A DNA stretch of 64,000 bases from Nocardia brasiliensis IFM 10847 (GCF_000710915.1 NZ_BAUA01000209.1:1-64000), one strand, 5' to 3'. Shown: positions 1 to 9,013, numbered from the stretch's first letter. The notes: generated by a model not told the origin, from the sequence alone. Numbers and translations: made by a program.

Positions 1-170
1 AGAAGAACAAGGACAATCTGGACCGGTTGCTTTCGCTGATGCCGCCGACGGTGCGCTACCTGGCGAACTCCTGGGGCGGCAGCGGACCGTACGGCGACGT
101 CGGCCTCCCGTGGCTGTTCCCGGACAACTGGTTGTGCTTCGCCAACGCGATCGAGGGGTGCCAGGGATGA
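1..170 (+). CDS. MCE family protein, C-terminal fragment (MceC position)
   Basis: The reading frame enters from outside the window at base 3 and ends in a TGA that overlaps the next start as ATGA. Only the last 55 residues are visible. They end in a Trp/Pro-rich tail (PWLFPDNWLCF, then a final Cys), like the C-termini of MceC-type proteins. Its place just before an MceD-MceE-MceF series supports MceC, a substrate-binding subunit of an Mce lipid importer at the cell envelope. The MCE domain itself lies upstream and cannot be checked. Confidence 0.75.
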   Translation, partial: KNKDNLDRLLSLMPPTVRYLANSWGGSGPYGDVGLPWLFPDNWLCFANAIEGCQG

Positions 171-1276
171 GCTTCGCCAAGACCGTCAAACTCCGTTCCC
201 TCGCCAAGCTGCTGCTGGTCAGCGCGGCCGCACTGACCGTCGGAAGCTGCTCGCTGGTGCCGACCTCGGTGAACAACGCGCTGGGCCAGACGATTCGGAT
301 CACCGCGGACTTCGAGAACATCGCGGGCATCTACGAGGGCAACCCGATCACCGTGCTCGGGCTCGATGTCGGCAAGGTCGAGAAGATCGTGCCGAAGGGC
401 ACCCTCGTCGAGGTGCACATGTCGATCGACAACGACGTGAAGATTCCGAAAGACGCGATGGCGGCGATCATTTCGCCGTCCATCGTGACCGACCGGCACG
501 TCGAGCTCACCCCGGTCTACACCAAGGGCGACACGCTGGCCGACGGTGCGCACCTGCCGCTGGCCAAGACCAGGACGCCGGTAGAGCTGGACACGATGAT
601 CAAGACCATCGATCAGTTCGCCGCCGCGCTCAAGCCGGAACCGGGCAGCGAAGGCATCGGCCCGCTCTCGGGCCGGGTGCTGTACCCGATGGTGAACGGC
701 AACGGCGAGAAGATGCGTGACACGCTCAACGCCCTGTCCAGCGCGCTGAAGATCGGTGTCGACAACAAGGACGCGGTGTCCAACATCATCGTGAAGCTGA
801 ACGAGCTGACCACGATGCTGGCCGACAACGACCAGTCGGTGCGCGATTTCAGCAACCGGATGACCCAGCTCACCGGGCTGCTCGCGGAGCAGTCCCCCGG
901 TCTGCAGGCGACGTTGAACCAGATCAACGACTTCCTCGCCAACACCAGCACGACCCTGGTGCAGTACCAGGACCAGCTGGCGGGTTCGATGGCCGGACTC
1001 ACCAATGTCACCCAGCAATTGCGTGACAACGCCTACGGCATCACCGAGGTCGTCGACGTGGCGCCGCTGGCCTTCCAGAACGTCGACAAGATCATGAACC
1101 GCGAGCACGGCTACGTGCGCCTGCACGCGGTCATCGGCACGGCCCTGACCGGCGACATCCTGAGCCTGTTCTGCGAACGCATCCAGATGAAGGCGGAGGG
1201 CTGCCGTACCGGATACGGCCAGGACTTCGGGCCGGACTACGGCCTCACCGCAGCGCTGCTCGGACTGACGAAATGA
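167..1276 (+). CDS. mceD: MCE family protein, MceD position, possible lipoprotein
   Basis: 369 residues. The ATG at 167 overlaps the preceding stop (ATGA); the longer frame from 110 is rejected because it would run far into the upstream gene. The N-terminus has a Lys/Arg stretch, a hydrophobic segment (LLLVSAAALTV) and GSC, which resembles a lipobox although Gly at -2 is not ideal. An MCE domain follows (about residues 40-120, with YEGNPITVLGLDVGKVEKI). The long helical region after it fits the coiled-coil needle known for actinobacterial Mce proteins. It is the fourth subunit by operon order. It is expected to help form the lipid or sterol import tunnel; the substrate cannot be read from sequence. 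Confidence 0.85.
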   Translation: MSFAKTVKLRSLAKLLLVSAAALTVGSCSLVPTSVNNALGQTIRITADFENIAGIYEGNPITVLGLDVGKVEKIVPKGTLVEVHMSIDNDVKIPKDAMAAIISPSIVTDRHVELTPVYTKGDTLADGAHLPLAKTRTPVELDTMIKTIDQFAAALKPEPGSEGIGPLSGRVLYPMVNGNGEKMRDTLNALSSALKIGVDNKDAVSNIIVKLNELTTMLADNDQSVRDFSNRMTQLTGLLAEQSPGLQATLNQINDFLANTSTTLVQYQDQLAGSMAGLTNVTQQLRDNAYGITEVVDVAPLAFQNVDKIMNREHGYVRLHAVIGTALTGDILSLFCERIQMKAEGCRTGYGQDFGPDYGLTAALLGLTK

Positions 1277-2376
1277 CGTATCGAATGACGATCAAGGCAC
1301 GACGGGCGCTGATGGCGGTGGCGGCGGTGGCGGCCGTGTCGGTCACCGCCGGGTGCGGTCTCACGGTGGAGAAGCTGCCGCTGCCCAAACCGGGTGTCGG
1401 CGGCGAAACCTACACCGTCCACGCGGTTTTCGAGAACGCGCTGAACCTGCCCGATCAGGCGAAGGTGAAGATCGGCGGCTCGGATGTCGGCGTGGTCTCC
1501 AAGATCACGACCAAGAACTTCCAGGCGGTCGTCGACCTGCAGATCAGCAAGGACATCGAGTTGCCCGAGGGCAGCACGGCCGAGCTGCGCCAGGCCACTC
1601 CGCTCGGTGACGTGTTCATCGCGGTGTCCAAGCCGAAGACCGAGGCGGGCACGACCATGCTGCGCGACGGCGCCACCCTCGGGCTGGACAAGACCTCCGC
1701 GGGCGCGACCGTCGAACAGCTGCTGATCTCGATCTCCATGCTGTTCAACGGCGGCGGCGTCGCCAGCCTGAGCAAGCTGACCTCGGAGCTGGACTCCATC
1801 GTCGGCGGGCGCGGCGGCCAGCTTTCCCACCTGATCACCGAAATGACCGGGGTGATCGGCAGTTTGAACGACAACAGCGCGAAGGTGGACGGGGTGCTGA
1901 CCGAGTTCAGCGCGCTGGCCAACACCATCGAGACCCGGCGCAACGAACTCGGCCAGGTGGCCGACACGCTGCCGCAGATGATCGGTGCGATCGCCGAGAA
2001 CAACCGCGCCATCGGTGATCTGCTGACCAAGGTGTCGACCACCAGCGCCGCACTCGGCGACTACGCCAACACCTCCGGCGAGCAGCTCGGCAGTCTGCTG
2101 GACAACACCCGCCAGCTGATGGACGCGCTCTCGGCCACCGGCGACAACCTCGAGATCCTGCTCGATCGGGCACATGTGTTGCGGCCCAAGCTCGACGCGA
2201 CCTTCAAGGGCAAGAGCTTCGCGGTCTACGCCACCGCGACCAACCTCGACCTCAGCGCGCTGACCGACCCGGAGCACGGCAGGCTGCAGAACGTGCAGGA
2301 TCTGCAGGACTTCGCGGGCAGCCTGATCCAGGTGCTGCAGATCGTGCAGTCCCGAGTGCAGGGGGGTCACCGGTGA
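1273..2376 (+). CDS. mceE: MCE family lipoprotein, MceE position
   Basis: 367 residues, overlapping mceD by 4 bp (ATGA). A second in-frame ATG lies at 1285. The N-terminus has a basic stretch, a hydrophobic Ala/Val segment and the lipobox VTAGC, so it should be lipid-anchored, as MceE (Lpr) subunits are. The MCE domain covers about residues 40-120 (KVKIGGSDVGVVSKI), followed by a long helical region. It sits between mceD and mceF with no gap, so the subunits are probably made together for one importer complex. Confidence 0.88.
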   Translation: MTYRMTIKARRALMAVAAVAAVSVTAGCGLTVEKLPLPKPGVGGETYTVHAVFENALNLPDQAKVKIGGSDVGVVSKITTKNFQAVVDLQISKDIELPEGSTAELRQATPLGDVFIAVSKPKTEAGTTMLRDGATLGLDKTSAGATVEQLLISISMLFNGGGVASLSKLTSELDSIVGGRGGQLSHLITEMTGVIGSLNDNSAKVDGVLTEFSALANTIETRRNELGQVADTLPQMIGAIAENNRAIGDLLTKVSTTSAALGDYANTSGEQLGSLLDNTRQLMDALSATGDNLEILLDRAHVLRPKLDATFKGKSFAVYATATNLDLSALTDPEHGRLQNVQDLQDFAGSLIQVLQIVQSRVQGGHR

Positions 2377-3545
2377 TCGTGAAGCTCAAGGAGCACAAGC
2401 TGATCCTGTCGACCATCGGCCTGGTGCTGGTGTTCGTCATCGGCGCCGCCTATCTGATGGTGAGCGTCATGCGGGTCAACCCGTTGCGGTCCAACTACAC
2501 CGTCACGGTGAACCTGGATCGATCCGGCGGGCTGCAGCCGGGCAACGACGTGACGTTGCGCGGCTATCGCATCGGCAAGGTGACCTCGATCGAACTCACC
2601 GATCGCGGCCAGGCCATCGCGGCGTCGGCCCAGATCGAGAGCAAGTTCAAGATCCCGGTCGACACCGATATCTCGGTGCAGGCGCTCTCCGGTGCGGGCG
2701 AGCAGTACATCGACTTCCGACCCGGCACCGAGCAGGGCCCGTACCTCGGCGACGGCGCGGTGATCAAGTTCGATGCCGCCAAGATCAAGACCCCGACCCC
2801 GGTCTGGTCCGTGCTGGACAATTCCAGCGCCCTCATCGCGCAGGTCGACCCGGACAAGTTCGGCGTGATCCTCAGCGAGCTCGACACCGCGCTCAGCGGC
2901 GGCCCGGATCAGTTGCGCGGCATGGTCAACGGCATCAGCCTGGCCATGGCCGGTTTCGACAGCCTGTTGCCGCAGACCACCAACTTGATCAGCAACCTGC
3001 GCACCATCGCGGAGACCACCTCCAACGCCCAGCCCGACCTCGCCACGCTGACCCGCAACTCCGGGACGCTGTTCGAGCAGTTCAACAACGCGAACGCCGA
3101 ACTGCAGGGCGTGCTGGAGCGGGCGCCGGGGCAGCTGGCCGGGCTCGGTGCGGTGCTCGACAAGACCAGCGACCCGATCACCAGCCTGGCCGCCAACTTC
3201 TCGGCGATGACCAAGGCCGCGCAGCTGCGGTTGCCCGCGCTGCGCGCGCTGTTCCCCTCGCTCGCGGCCGGTGCCGAGGCGCTGGGTGTGCCGGCGCACG
3301 ACGGCGAGTTCCACGCGATCCTCGATCTGTGGCCGCGCCCGTTCTGCACCTACAACACCCCGCAGATCCGTAACGAGACTGTGCAGGACGGCTCGATTCC
3401 GAAGTGGAACTACTGCGAGAATCCGCCTCCTGGCATGTACATTCGCGGCGCCGCGAACGCGCCGCGGCCAGATGTGCCGAACAACGGCGCGCACATGCCG
3501 CCGGGTGTCGATCCGAACGAACGGACCATGCCCCCGGTGCGGTGA
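2373..3545 (+). CDS. mceF: MCE family protein, MceF position
   Basis: 390 residues. It starts with GTG at 2373, overlapping the mceE stop (GTGA). A single N-terminal membrane helix (about residues 10-32, LILSTIGLVLVFVIGAAYLM) has no lipobox, as expected for MceF. The MCE domain follows (GGLQPGNDVTLRGYRIGKV), then a long helical region and a Pro-rich C-terminus (PGVDPNERTMPPVR). This is the last of the six core Mce subunits by order. Confidence 0.88.
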   Translation: MIVKLKEHKLILSTIGLVLVFVIGAAYLMVSVMRVNPLRSNYTVTVNLDRSGGLQPGNDVTLRGYRIGKVTSIELTDRGQAIAASAQIESKFKIPVDTDISVQALSGAGEQYIDFRPGTEQGPYLGDGAVIKFDAAKIKTPTPVWSVLDNSSALIAQVDPDKFGVILSELDTALSGGPDQLRGMVNGISLAMAGFDSLLPQTTNLISNLRTIAETTSNAQPDLATLTRNSGTLFEQFNNANAELQGVLERAPGQLAGLGAVLDKTSDPITSLAANFSAMTKAAQLRLPALRALFPSLAAGAEALGVPAHDGEFHAILDLWPRPFCTYNTPQIRNETVQDGSIPKWNYCENPPPGMYIRGAANAPRPDVPNNGAHMPPGVDPNERTMPPVR

Positions 3546-3677
3546 GTGGCCCCCGGCCCCGCGTCGATCGCGCGGGTCCGGGCATACTCGCCGGTAGAAC
3601 GCGTACGGTTCGCCCGAGATGCGGGCCCGTCAGTCGATCGGTGCGCCCGCGCGCCGGGAAAGTGCAGGTTTGTATCG

Positions 3678-4493
3678 ATGTCCACCGACGACGCCGACAC
3701 CACCAAGGACGCCGAGACCGCGGCCGATGCCACGAAGGATGCGGGCGAGCGGCCCGAGCCCGCGGCAGCCGCGCCCGAGCTGTCCAAGACCGAGGCGGCA
3801 CCGGCCGACGAGGCCGACAAATCCGAGCGGGTCGCCACGCCCAAGACCGATCTCGGTAAGGGCGCGGGCCAAGCGGCCGCGTCGGGCCGGTCCGGCTCGG
3901 TGCCGCTGATCGCGGCCTTCGTGGCGGGCGTGCTCGCGGTCGCGGCGATCACCGCGGTGGTGGTGTTCTTCCTGCAGGGCAAGGATCGCGGCGACAAGCT
4001 CGACGCGATCCGGGACGCGACCAACGCCGCGTGCTCGTTCGGCAAGGACGTTTCGATCTACGACTACTCCAAGGACCTCGACGGCTACTTCACCAAGGTG
4101 AAGGCCGGCGCGAGCGGCGAATTCCTGAAGGAGTTCGACGACGCGACCAAGGCGCTCAAGGACGCCATGGTGCAGGCCAAGGTGAAGTCCTGGGTGGACG
4201 ACGTGCAGTGCGGTTACCAGTCCGGCGACAAGACCTCGGCGAACGTGCTCGTCACGCTGACGCAGTACCGGACCAACTTCACCCAGTCGAACCCGGAGCG
4301 GCAGTTCGTCGTGGTGATCGCGCAGCTCACCAAGTCCGGCGACAAGTGGCTGGTCGAGAAGCTCGATTCGCCGATGCTGAAGGGCGCGGGCACCGGCCTG
4401 CCCGGCGCGCCCGCCCCGGCGCCGAACGCGCCTGCCGGACCGGAGGGTCAGCCCGCTCCGACCGAGCCGCCCACCCCCGCCCCGGGCAACTGA
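3678..4493 (+). CDS. Mce-associated membrane protein (Mas)
   Basis: 271 residues. I chose the ATG at 3678; the frame is open from 3546, but the upstream part looks like non-coding Arg-rich translation and would almost touch mceF. The first 75 residues are acidic and Ala/Lys-rich, probably cytoplasmic. One membrane helix follows (about 78-97, PLIAAFVAGVLAVAAITAVVVF), then a folded extracytoplasmic domain and a Pro/Ala-rich tail. This layout is typical of the Mas proteins encoded after mceF, which are proposed to stabilise the Mce transporter. It is the last gene before a strong terminator. Confidence 0.82.
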   Translation: MSTDDADTTKDAETAADATKDAGERPEPAAAAPELSKTEAAPADEADKSERVATPKTDLGKGAGQAAASGRSGSVPLIAAFVAGVLAVAAITAVVVFFLQGKDRGDKLDAIRDATNAACSFGKDVSIYDYSKDLDGYFTKVKAGASGEFLKEFDDATKALKDAMVQAKVKSWVDDVQCGYQSGDKTSANVLVTLTQYRTNFTQSNPERQFVVVIAQLTKSGDKWLVEKLDSPMLKGAGTGLPGAPAPAPNAPAGPEGQPAPTEPPTPAPGN

Positions 4494-4518
4494 TCCCGGG
4501 ACGGTAACGCACCGAGCG

Positions 4519-4553
4519 CCTCCGGCGGTGGGCCGAGCCACCACCGCCGGAGG
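4519..4553. terminator. Bidirectional hairpin ending the mce operon
   Basis: A perfect 13-bp inverted repeat (CCTCCGGCGGTGG at 4519-4531, its complement at 4541-4553) with a 9-nt loop lies 25 bp after the last mce-operon gene and 25 bp from the end of convergent rnhA. It has no long T run, as is usual in high-GC actinobacteria. Confidence 0.8.
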
Positions 4554-4578
4554 TCATTCGGGCGGCCATTCCTCGAAA

Positions 4579-5190
4579 TCAGAACAGCGTCAATGCCTGT
4601 GGCGCCGACGGCGCGGCCGCCTTCCCCGCGGCCTGTCCCGACACGGCAGCCGGTGTGCGTAACCGTTCGGGCTTCTGCTGCAACACTTCCGGCACCGCCG
4701 GCGCTTCTTCCACAGTCACCGCGGGGATTTCCGCGGTGTTCGCCTCGGCGACGGCTGCCGAGGCGGCCGCCTTCCGAGCCGCTTCTCCGGCAAGCGCGTC
4801 GGCCTGCTCGTTGAAGTAGTTGCCGACATGGCCACGGACCCAACGGAATCGAACCGGGCCGGGCCTGCTGGCGATTGCTTTGTCGATCTGGCGGATGAGT
4901 TCGACGTTCTTCACGGCGCCGCCGGTCGAGGTGCGCCAGCCGTTGAGCCGCCAGCTGGAGATCCACTCCGACGCGCACTTGATCGCGTAGAGCGAATCGC
5001 TTTCGATCAGTAGAGGTTCCGAACCGGGATGGGCGAGAATCGCTTCCAGTACCGCGCGCAATTCCGCGACCTGGTTCGTGCCGGACGCGCCGCCGCCGCT
5101 GGCCGAGGAGCCCTGATGATTGACCCACGCCCAGCCGATGGCGCCGCCGGGGTTGCGCAGGCAGGATCCGTCGGTGCTCACGATGATCAT
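4579..5190 (-). CDS. rnhA: Ribonuclease HI with C-terminal extension
   Basis: 203 residues from the ATG at 5190; the 10 codons upstream do not belong to the fold. RNase HI cuts the RNA strand of RNA:DNA hybrids. The active-site carboxylates are visible: D7 (STDGS), E43 (AELRAV), D65 (ESDS) and D131 (NEQAD), with H121 in the flexible loop. The catalytic domain ends near residue 140. About 60 residues of Ala/Pro-rich sequence follow, ending in LTLF, which is longer than the 155-residue E. coli enzyme. The gene starts 10 bp after the stop of the upstream SRPBCC gene, so the two are probably co-transcribed. Confidence 0.93.
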   Translation of the reverse strand: MIIVSTDGSCLRNPGGAIGWAWVNHQGSSASGGGASGTNQVAELRAVLEAILAHPGSEPLLIESDSLYAIKCASEWISSWRLNGWRTSTGGAVKNVELIRQIDKAIASRPGPVRFRWVRGHVGNYFNEQADALAGEAARKAAASAAVAEANTAEIPAVTVEEAPAVPEVLQQKPERLRTPAAVSGQAAGKAAAPSAPQALTLF

Positions 5191-5200
5191 GGCTGGCACC

Positions 5201-5674
5201 CTACGCAATCCGACCGACAAGATCGGTACCGTGGAATTCTTCTATCTCCCTTCGCAATTGGGACTCGGTGCGGCGGAGCGCCGATTTCACGGCGGAATCC
5301 ACCAGACCGACGCAGAGGCGCCCCGCGAAGCCGCGCGGTGGACTGTACTCCGCCTCCGACGTCAGCACCGACCTCCCGTAACCGAGTGGGTCGAAGCGCA
5401 GCGTCAGAGTCCCCGATAAACGCCCACGCAGCGTATACCCGATCACGACGTTGCGGCGATATTCGGTGACCTCGCATGTCATGGCCGGCCGCCAGACCAT
5501 CAGCAGCCGGGTGGCGGCGGTGAACGTGGCGCCGAGGCCGTGGTCGAGCTCCCCGTCGGGTTCGAAGCCGGCGACGCCGAACATCCAATCCGGTACGAAC
5601 AGATGGTTGTTCGTATAGGTGAAGGCGACCTCGACAGGCGCTCCGACGTCACTCGCGTACTTGATATGGCCCAT
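5201..5674 (-). CDS. SRPBCC family protein (polyketide cyclase/START-like fold)
   Basis: 157 residues from the ATG at 5674, which has GGGAGG four bases upstream; a GTG at 5692 and an ATG at 5686 in the same frame are alternatives. Features include an N-terminal beta strand of the type seen in SRPBCC proteins (GHIKYASDVGAPVEVAFTYT), a central sheet and a long C-terminal helix (SALRRTESQLRREIEEF). The family binds hydrophobic ligands in a deep pocket. No specific ligand can be named. It lies directly upstream of rnhA. Confidence 0.72.
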   Translation of the reverse strand: MGHIKYASDVGAPVEVAFTYTNNHLFVPDWMFGVAGFEPDGELDHGLGATFTAATRLLMVWRPAMTCEVTEYRRNVVIGYTLRGRLSGTLTLRFDPLGYGRSVLTSEAEYSPPRGFAGRLCVGLVDSAVKSALRRTESQLRREIEEFHGTDLVGRIA

Positions 5675-5842
5675 GGGCCCTCCCATTTCCACGACTGGCG
5701 TTAAAAGTACTACAGCTCTCCTCTTTATTGGCGGGGTTGCGCGGTATTTGGCACAGGCCTTTTTCGCATGGCGACCGGGCGGTTGCTTGGTTGCTCGCGG
5801 CCGGTCAACCGGCTTATAGAACCGTCTGGTCTGTTCTCTGGG

Positions 5843-7033
5843 TCAGAGCTGAGCGACGATGTGCTCGGCGATCGGCATCGCCGAGGTGGCCGCGGGCGAC
5901 GGCGCGTTGAGCACGTGCACCGAGCGCGGCGTGCGCTCGATCATGAAGTCGTGCACCAGGGTGCCGTCGCGCAGCACCGCCTGCGCGCGGATGCCCGCCT
6001 CGCGCGGCCGCAGATCCGCCAGCGTCAACTCGGGGCAGTATTTGCGGCACTCGGCCAGATAGCCCCGCTTGAACACCGAGTTGCGCAACTCGCGCAGCCC
6101 GGTCCGGATATTGGCCCTGGCCACCCGGTGCACCCCGGGAAACCCGAGCACGGCGCCGGCGTCCTTGGCGTCGAAACTGCCCTTGCGATAGCCCTCTCTG
6201 GCCAGCCCGAGGACCGCGTTCGGACCGACGGTCAGGGTGCCGTCGATGGTCGGGCTGAGGTGGACGCCGAGGAACGGCAGCTCCGGGTCGGGAATCGGAT
6301 AGATGAGCGTGCGCACCAACCCGGCCCGTTCCGGCGGCAGCTGATAGTACTCGCCGCGGAACGGCACGATCCGAAAGTCGTTGCGCAGCCCGGCCATCCG
6401 GGCCAGCCGATCGGCCTGCAGGCCCGCGCACACCACCAGGGTCCGCGCCGACCACGAGCCGGCCGGTCCGGCCGCGGTGACCGCGCTGTCGGTCTCGGTG
6501 AGCGCGGTGACCTCGGCGCCGAACACCAGTTCCCCGCCCGCCGCGGCGACCTCGGCGGCCAGCGCGGCGGTGATCCGGGTGTAGTCGACGATGCCGGTGT
6601 CCGGCACGAACAACGCGCCGACACCGCGCACCTTCGGCTCCCGCCTGCGGAGTTCGGTGGCATCGATCAGCTCGACCGCCACCCCGTTGGTCACCGAGCG
6701 CTCATGCAGCGCCAGCATCCGCTGCTGCTCGGCCGCATCCGTGGCGACCAGCAGCTTGCCGCAGACCTCGAACGGAATCCCTTGGGCCGCCGCGAATTCC
6801 TTCGTCCAGCGCGCGCCCTGGCGGCACAGTCGCGCCTTCAGGCTGTCCGGCGGATAGTAGATGCCCGAGTGGATGACCCCGCTGTTGTGCCCGGTCTGGT
6901 GCGTGGCCAGGGCGGCGCCCTTCTCCAGCATCACCAGGGTCGCGCCGGGGTGTTTGCGCAGGATGCGGTGCGCGGTGGCCACCCCGACGATGCCACCACC
7001 GATCACGCAGAAGTCGTACATGCTGTGCGGCAT
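5843..7033 (-). CDS. lhgO: L-2-hydroxyglutarate oxidase
   Basis: 396 residues, a DAO-fold flavoenzyme. It has an N-terminal FAD-binding motif IGGGIVG (residues 11-17), an early HQTGHNSGVIHSGIYY segment typical of LhgO, and the late segment RPREAGIRAQAV. LhgO oxidises L-2-hydroxyglutarate to 2-oxoglutarate and passes electrons to the quinone pool. ATG at 7033 is used; M5 at 7021 is possible. The upstream gene for a secreted protein ends 16 bp before, so they may share a transcript. The large FAD/Fe-S dehydrogenase at 23.5 kb could handle the D-isomer, but that is inference. Confidence 0.88.
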   Translation of the reverse strand: MPHSMYDFCVIGGGIVGVATAHRILRKHPGATLVMLEKGAALATHQTGHNSGVIHSGIYYPPDSLKARLCRQGARWTKEFAAAQGIPFEVCGKLLVATDAAEQQRMLALHERSVTNGVAVELIDATELRRREPKVRGVGALFVPDTGIVDYTRITAALAAEVAAAGGELVFGAEVTALTETDSAVTAAGPAGSWSARTLVVCAGLQADRLARMAGLRNDFRIVPFRGEYYQLPPERAGLVRTLIYPIPDPELPFLGVHLSPTIDGTLTVGPNAVLGLAREGYRKGSFDAKDAGAVLGFPGVHRVARANIRTGLRELRNSVFKRGYLAECRKYCPELTLADLRPREAGIRAQAVLRDGTLVHDFMIERTPRSVHVLNAPSPAATSAMPIAEHIVAQL

Positions 7034-7049
7034 ACGAGCACCCTAGGGG

Positions 7050-7739
7050 CTACACCGTGACGCTGGGTTGCCCACCGTGCGGGGTGCCTCCGCCCGACAG
7101 CGCGGCAGCGGGTTCGGGCGCCACGGATTCGTCCGGCCCGGCGGTCGCGCCGGTGCCCGCCTGCGCGGCGCGATCGATCCGCAGATCGTGCTCGCCGAGC
7201 TCCGGGTCGGTCAGCAGCAGCACGACCGCGCCACTGCGCGTGTCGAATTCGGTGCGCAGCCGGGTGACCGCTGTCGTGTCCCGCCGCGGGTCGGCGGGCA
7301 GCAAACCGGTGAGCACGGTTACTGCGTTGGTATCGACCGTCAGTGAGATCGTGTCGTCGGGCACCGCGGCGAGTTGCGCGCCGACGTAGGTGTCGCCGAA
7401 CCGCAGCCGGCCGCCGACACCGGCGTTATGCGTGGTGAATGTCGAATGCAGCTGCGGGTCAGTCACTTTCGGGGCCACCTCGACGACACCGCGCGGCTGT
7501 GCGAGCACGGGCAGTTCGTGACTGCCCGCGGTGAGCACGGTCTCGGCGTGCACGGGCTCGCCGTCGAATTCCTCGGCGGGCAACGCCGGTGGTGCGGCGG
7601 CCGGGCCCGCGGGCCGCTCGGTCTCGGCGATCTGGTGCACGATGTAGGCGCCCGCGACCACGGTGAGACTGAGGCTCGCGGCACCGGCGAGCACGACCGC
7701 GGCATGCCGCGCGATATGGGCAGGCTTGTGTGTTCTCAC
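7050..7739 (-). CDS. Hypothetical membrane-anchored or secreted protein
   Basis: 229 residues from a GTG at 7739, chosen because GGAAGGA sits seven bases upstream; an ATG start at 7787 has no such site. A basic N-terminus is followed by one hydrophobic segment (about residues 14-36, VVLAGAASLSLTVVAGAYIV) that is a signal peptide or anchor. The exported part is Pro/Ala-rich, then carries a probable beta domain, and ends in a Gly/Pro-rich tail. I do not recognise a family. It is followed at 16 bp by lhgO. Confidence 0.6.
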   Translation of the reverse strand: MRTHKPAHIARHAAVVLAGAASLSLTVVAGAYIVHQIAETERPAGPAAAPPALPAEEFDGEPVHAETVLTAGSHELPVLAQPRGVVEVAPKVTDPQLHSTFTTHNAGVGGRLRFGDTYVGAQLAAVPDDTISLTVDTNAVTVLTGLLPADPRRDTTAVTRLRTEFDTRSGAVVLLLTDPELGEHDLRIDRAAQAGTGATAGPDESVAPEPAAALSGGGTPHGGQPSVTV

Positions 7740-8071
7740 GATGCGTTCCTTCCGTCCGCTCAGTTCCCTGGCAGCAGCCCGCATCATTGAAAGCCGTACA
7801 GTTGTCCAGGTTACGGCGCGGGCCCGGAGCGTGCCGGGTCCGGGAGAGCAGGATCACATCGCGGTGCGGACCGGTCGCCGGGCATCGATCCCGAATCGTC
7901 GGAGTCGTTTATGTTTCCAGCAGGTCGAGCGCGGGTAACCATTAGTTCAGCTGGCGAGCGTCATTCTCGACTGCCACATCGAGACACCCGGCCAATGGCG
8001 TCCGGCCGATACGAACGGCGCACCCAAGTGTGGCGCTCGCCGGCTCCCGAATCCTCGGAATTGGTCGGGTG
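7740..8071. other. Intergenic region without a supported gene
   Basis: About 330 bp between two minus-strand genes. No frame has both a ribosome site and coding character. It should hold the promoter of the 7739 gene, but I see no convincing -35/-10 pair. Confidence 0.4.
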
Positions 8072-8072
8072 C

Positions 8073-8108
8073 CGACGACGGCCGGATGCATACATCCGGC
8101 CGTCGTTG
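8073..8108 (-). terminator. Hairpin terminator after the DinB-fold gene
   Basis: A perfect 14-bp inverted repeat (8075-8088 and 8093-8106, core GACGGCCGGATG) with a 4-nt CATA loop lies 16 bp beyond the stop of the 8124-8915 gene. Two more pairs extend the stem when a G-U pair is allowed. Confidence 0.82.
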
Positions 8109-8123
8109 TCGTCGGGGGGAAGG

Positions 8124-8915
8124 TCAGGCGAACTGTCCGGCGGTCCGGCCCGCGCCCGTCGGCCCGGCGAAAGCCTGTGCGAGGGTGAGCCATTCGGCGG
8201 CGTCCGGACCCGTGGCGACGATCGCGAGATCGTCCGGGTGGCGGCGCTGGGTCACCAGCAGGCAGAAATCGAGCGCTGGTCCGCTCACCCGCTGTGCGGC
8301 GTCCTCGGGGCCCCAGGACCAGCTCGTGCCGTCGGGCGCGGTCAGTTCCACCCGGAATTCCGCAGCAGGCGCGGTCTTTCCGTGCACGGTGTAGGCGAAG
8401 TTCCTGGTGCGGACGCCGATATGGGCGACCGTGCGCAGCCGGGCGGTCGGCTCTCGGGTGACGCCCAGGGTGTCGGCCACGTCCTGGCCGTGCGCCCAGG
8501 TCTCCATGATGCGGGCGGTGATCATCGAGGCCGCGCTCATCGGCGGGCCGAACCAGGGCAGCTTGGTGCCCGCGGGCACCGCACGCAATGCGTCGGTGAG
8601 TGCTTTGCGGCCTCGGTGCCACCGGTCCAGGAGTTCCGCGGCGGGTGCGGTCGCGGCCTCCTCGGCCGCGTCGTCGACGAAGGTCAGCACCTTCGGTCCG
8701 GCCTCGGTCACCAACCGCTGGAATTCCACGGCATCGGTGGCGGCGACCGTGGCGATCTCGTCGGTCCAGGCCAGATGGCCGATCTGATGGGCGATGGTCC
8801 AGCCGGGCGCCGGGGTGGCGCGAGTCCACTCGGCGGCCGCCAGCGGGGCGACGATTCGTTCCAGATCGGCGCATTCCGCGGCGAAATCGCCGAGCAGCGC
8901 TTCGAGGTCAGCCAT
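8124..8915 (-). CDS. TIGR03084-type metal-binding protein (DinB/mycothiol maleylpyruvate isomerase-like fold)
   Basis: 263 residues. The N-terminal four-helix bundle has H47 (AHQIGHLAW), E138 and H142 (METWAHGQD). Their spacing matches the metal ligands of mycothiol-dependent maleylpyruvate isomerase (His...Glu-x3-His). A C-terminal domain from about residue 165 belongs to the same actinobacterial family. Mycothiol-dependent chemistry is plausible, but the substrate is unknown. A 16-bp palindrome lies 83 bp upstream of the start, which suggests control by a TetR-like repressor. Confidence 0.8.
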   Translation of the reverse strand: MADLEALLGDFAAECADLERIVAPLAAAEWTRATPAPGWTIAHQIGHLAWTDEIATVAATDAVEFQRLVTEAGPKVLTFVDDAAEEAATAPAAELLDRWHRGRKALTDALRAVPAGTKLPWFGPPMSAASMITARIMETWAHGQDVADTLGVTREPTARLRTVAHIGVRTRNFAYTVHGKTAPAAEFRVELTAPDGTSWSWGPEDAAQRVSGPALDFCLLVTQRRHPDDLAIVATGPDAAEWLTLAQAFAGPTGAGRTAGQFA

Positions 8916-8997
8916 CTGTTCCCCAGCTCCTTACCCGCCGGGCACACCGCCTCGGGTGCCCGCGCCGGTTCAGCATCGCAGCGGCCTCAGAAAAATG

Positions 8998-9013
8998 CAA
9001 GCACGCGTGCTTG
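8998..9013. promoter_or_regulatory. 16-bp perfect palindrome, candidate operator
   Basis: CAAGCACGCGTGCTTG reads the same on both strands and lies 17 bp after the DUF445 gene and 83 bp before the start of the DinB-fold gene, both on the minus strand. The size and symmetry fit a TetR-family site. It is too small to be a terminator with a normal loop. The regulator is not adjacent. Confidence 0.5.

Noticed and set aside
7930-7995. Possible tRNA (TTAGTTCAGCTGGCGAGC resembles a D-arm)
   Set aside because: No matching acceptor stem or T-arm could be found around it.
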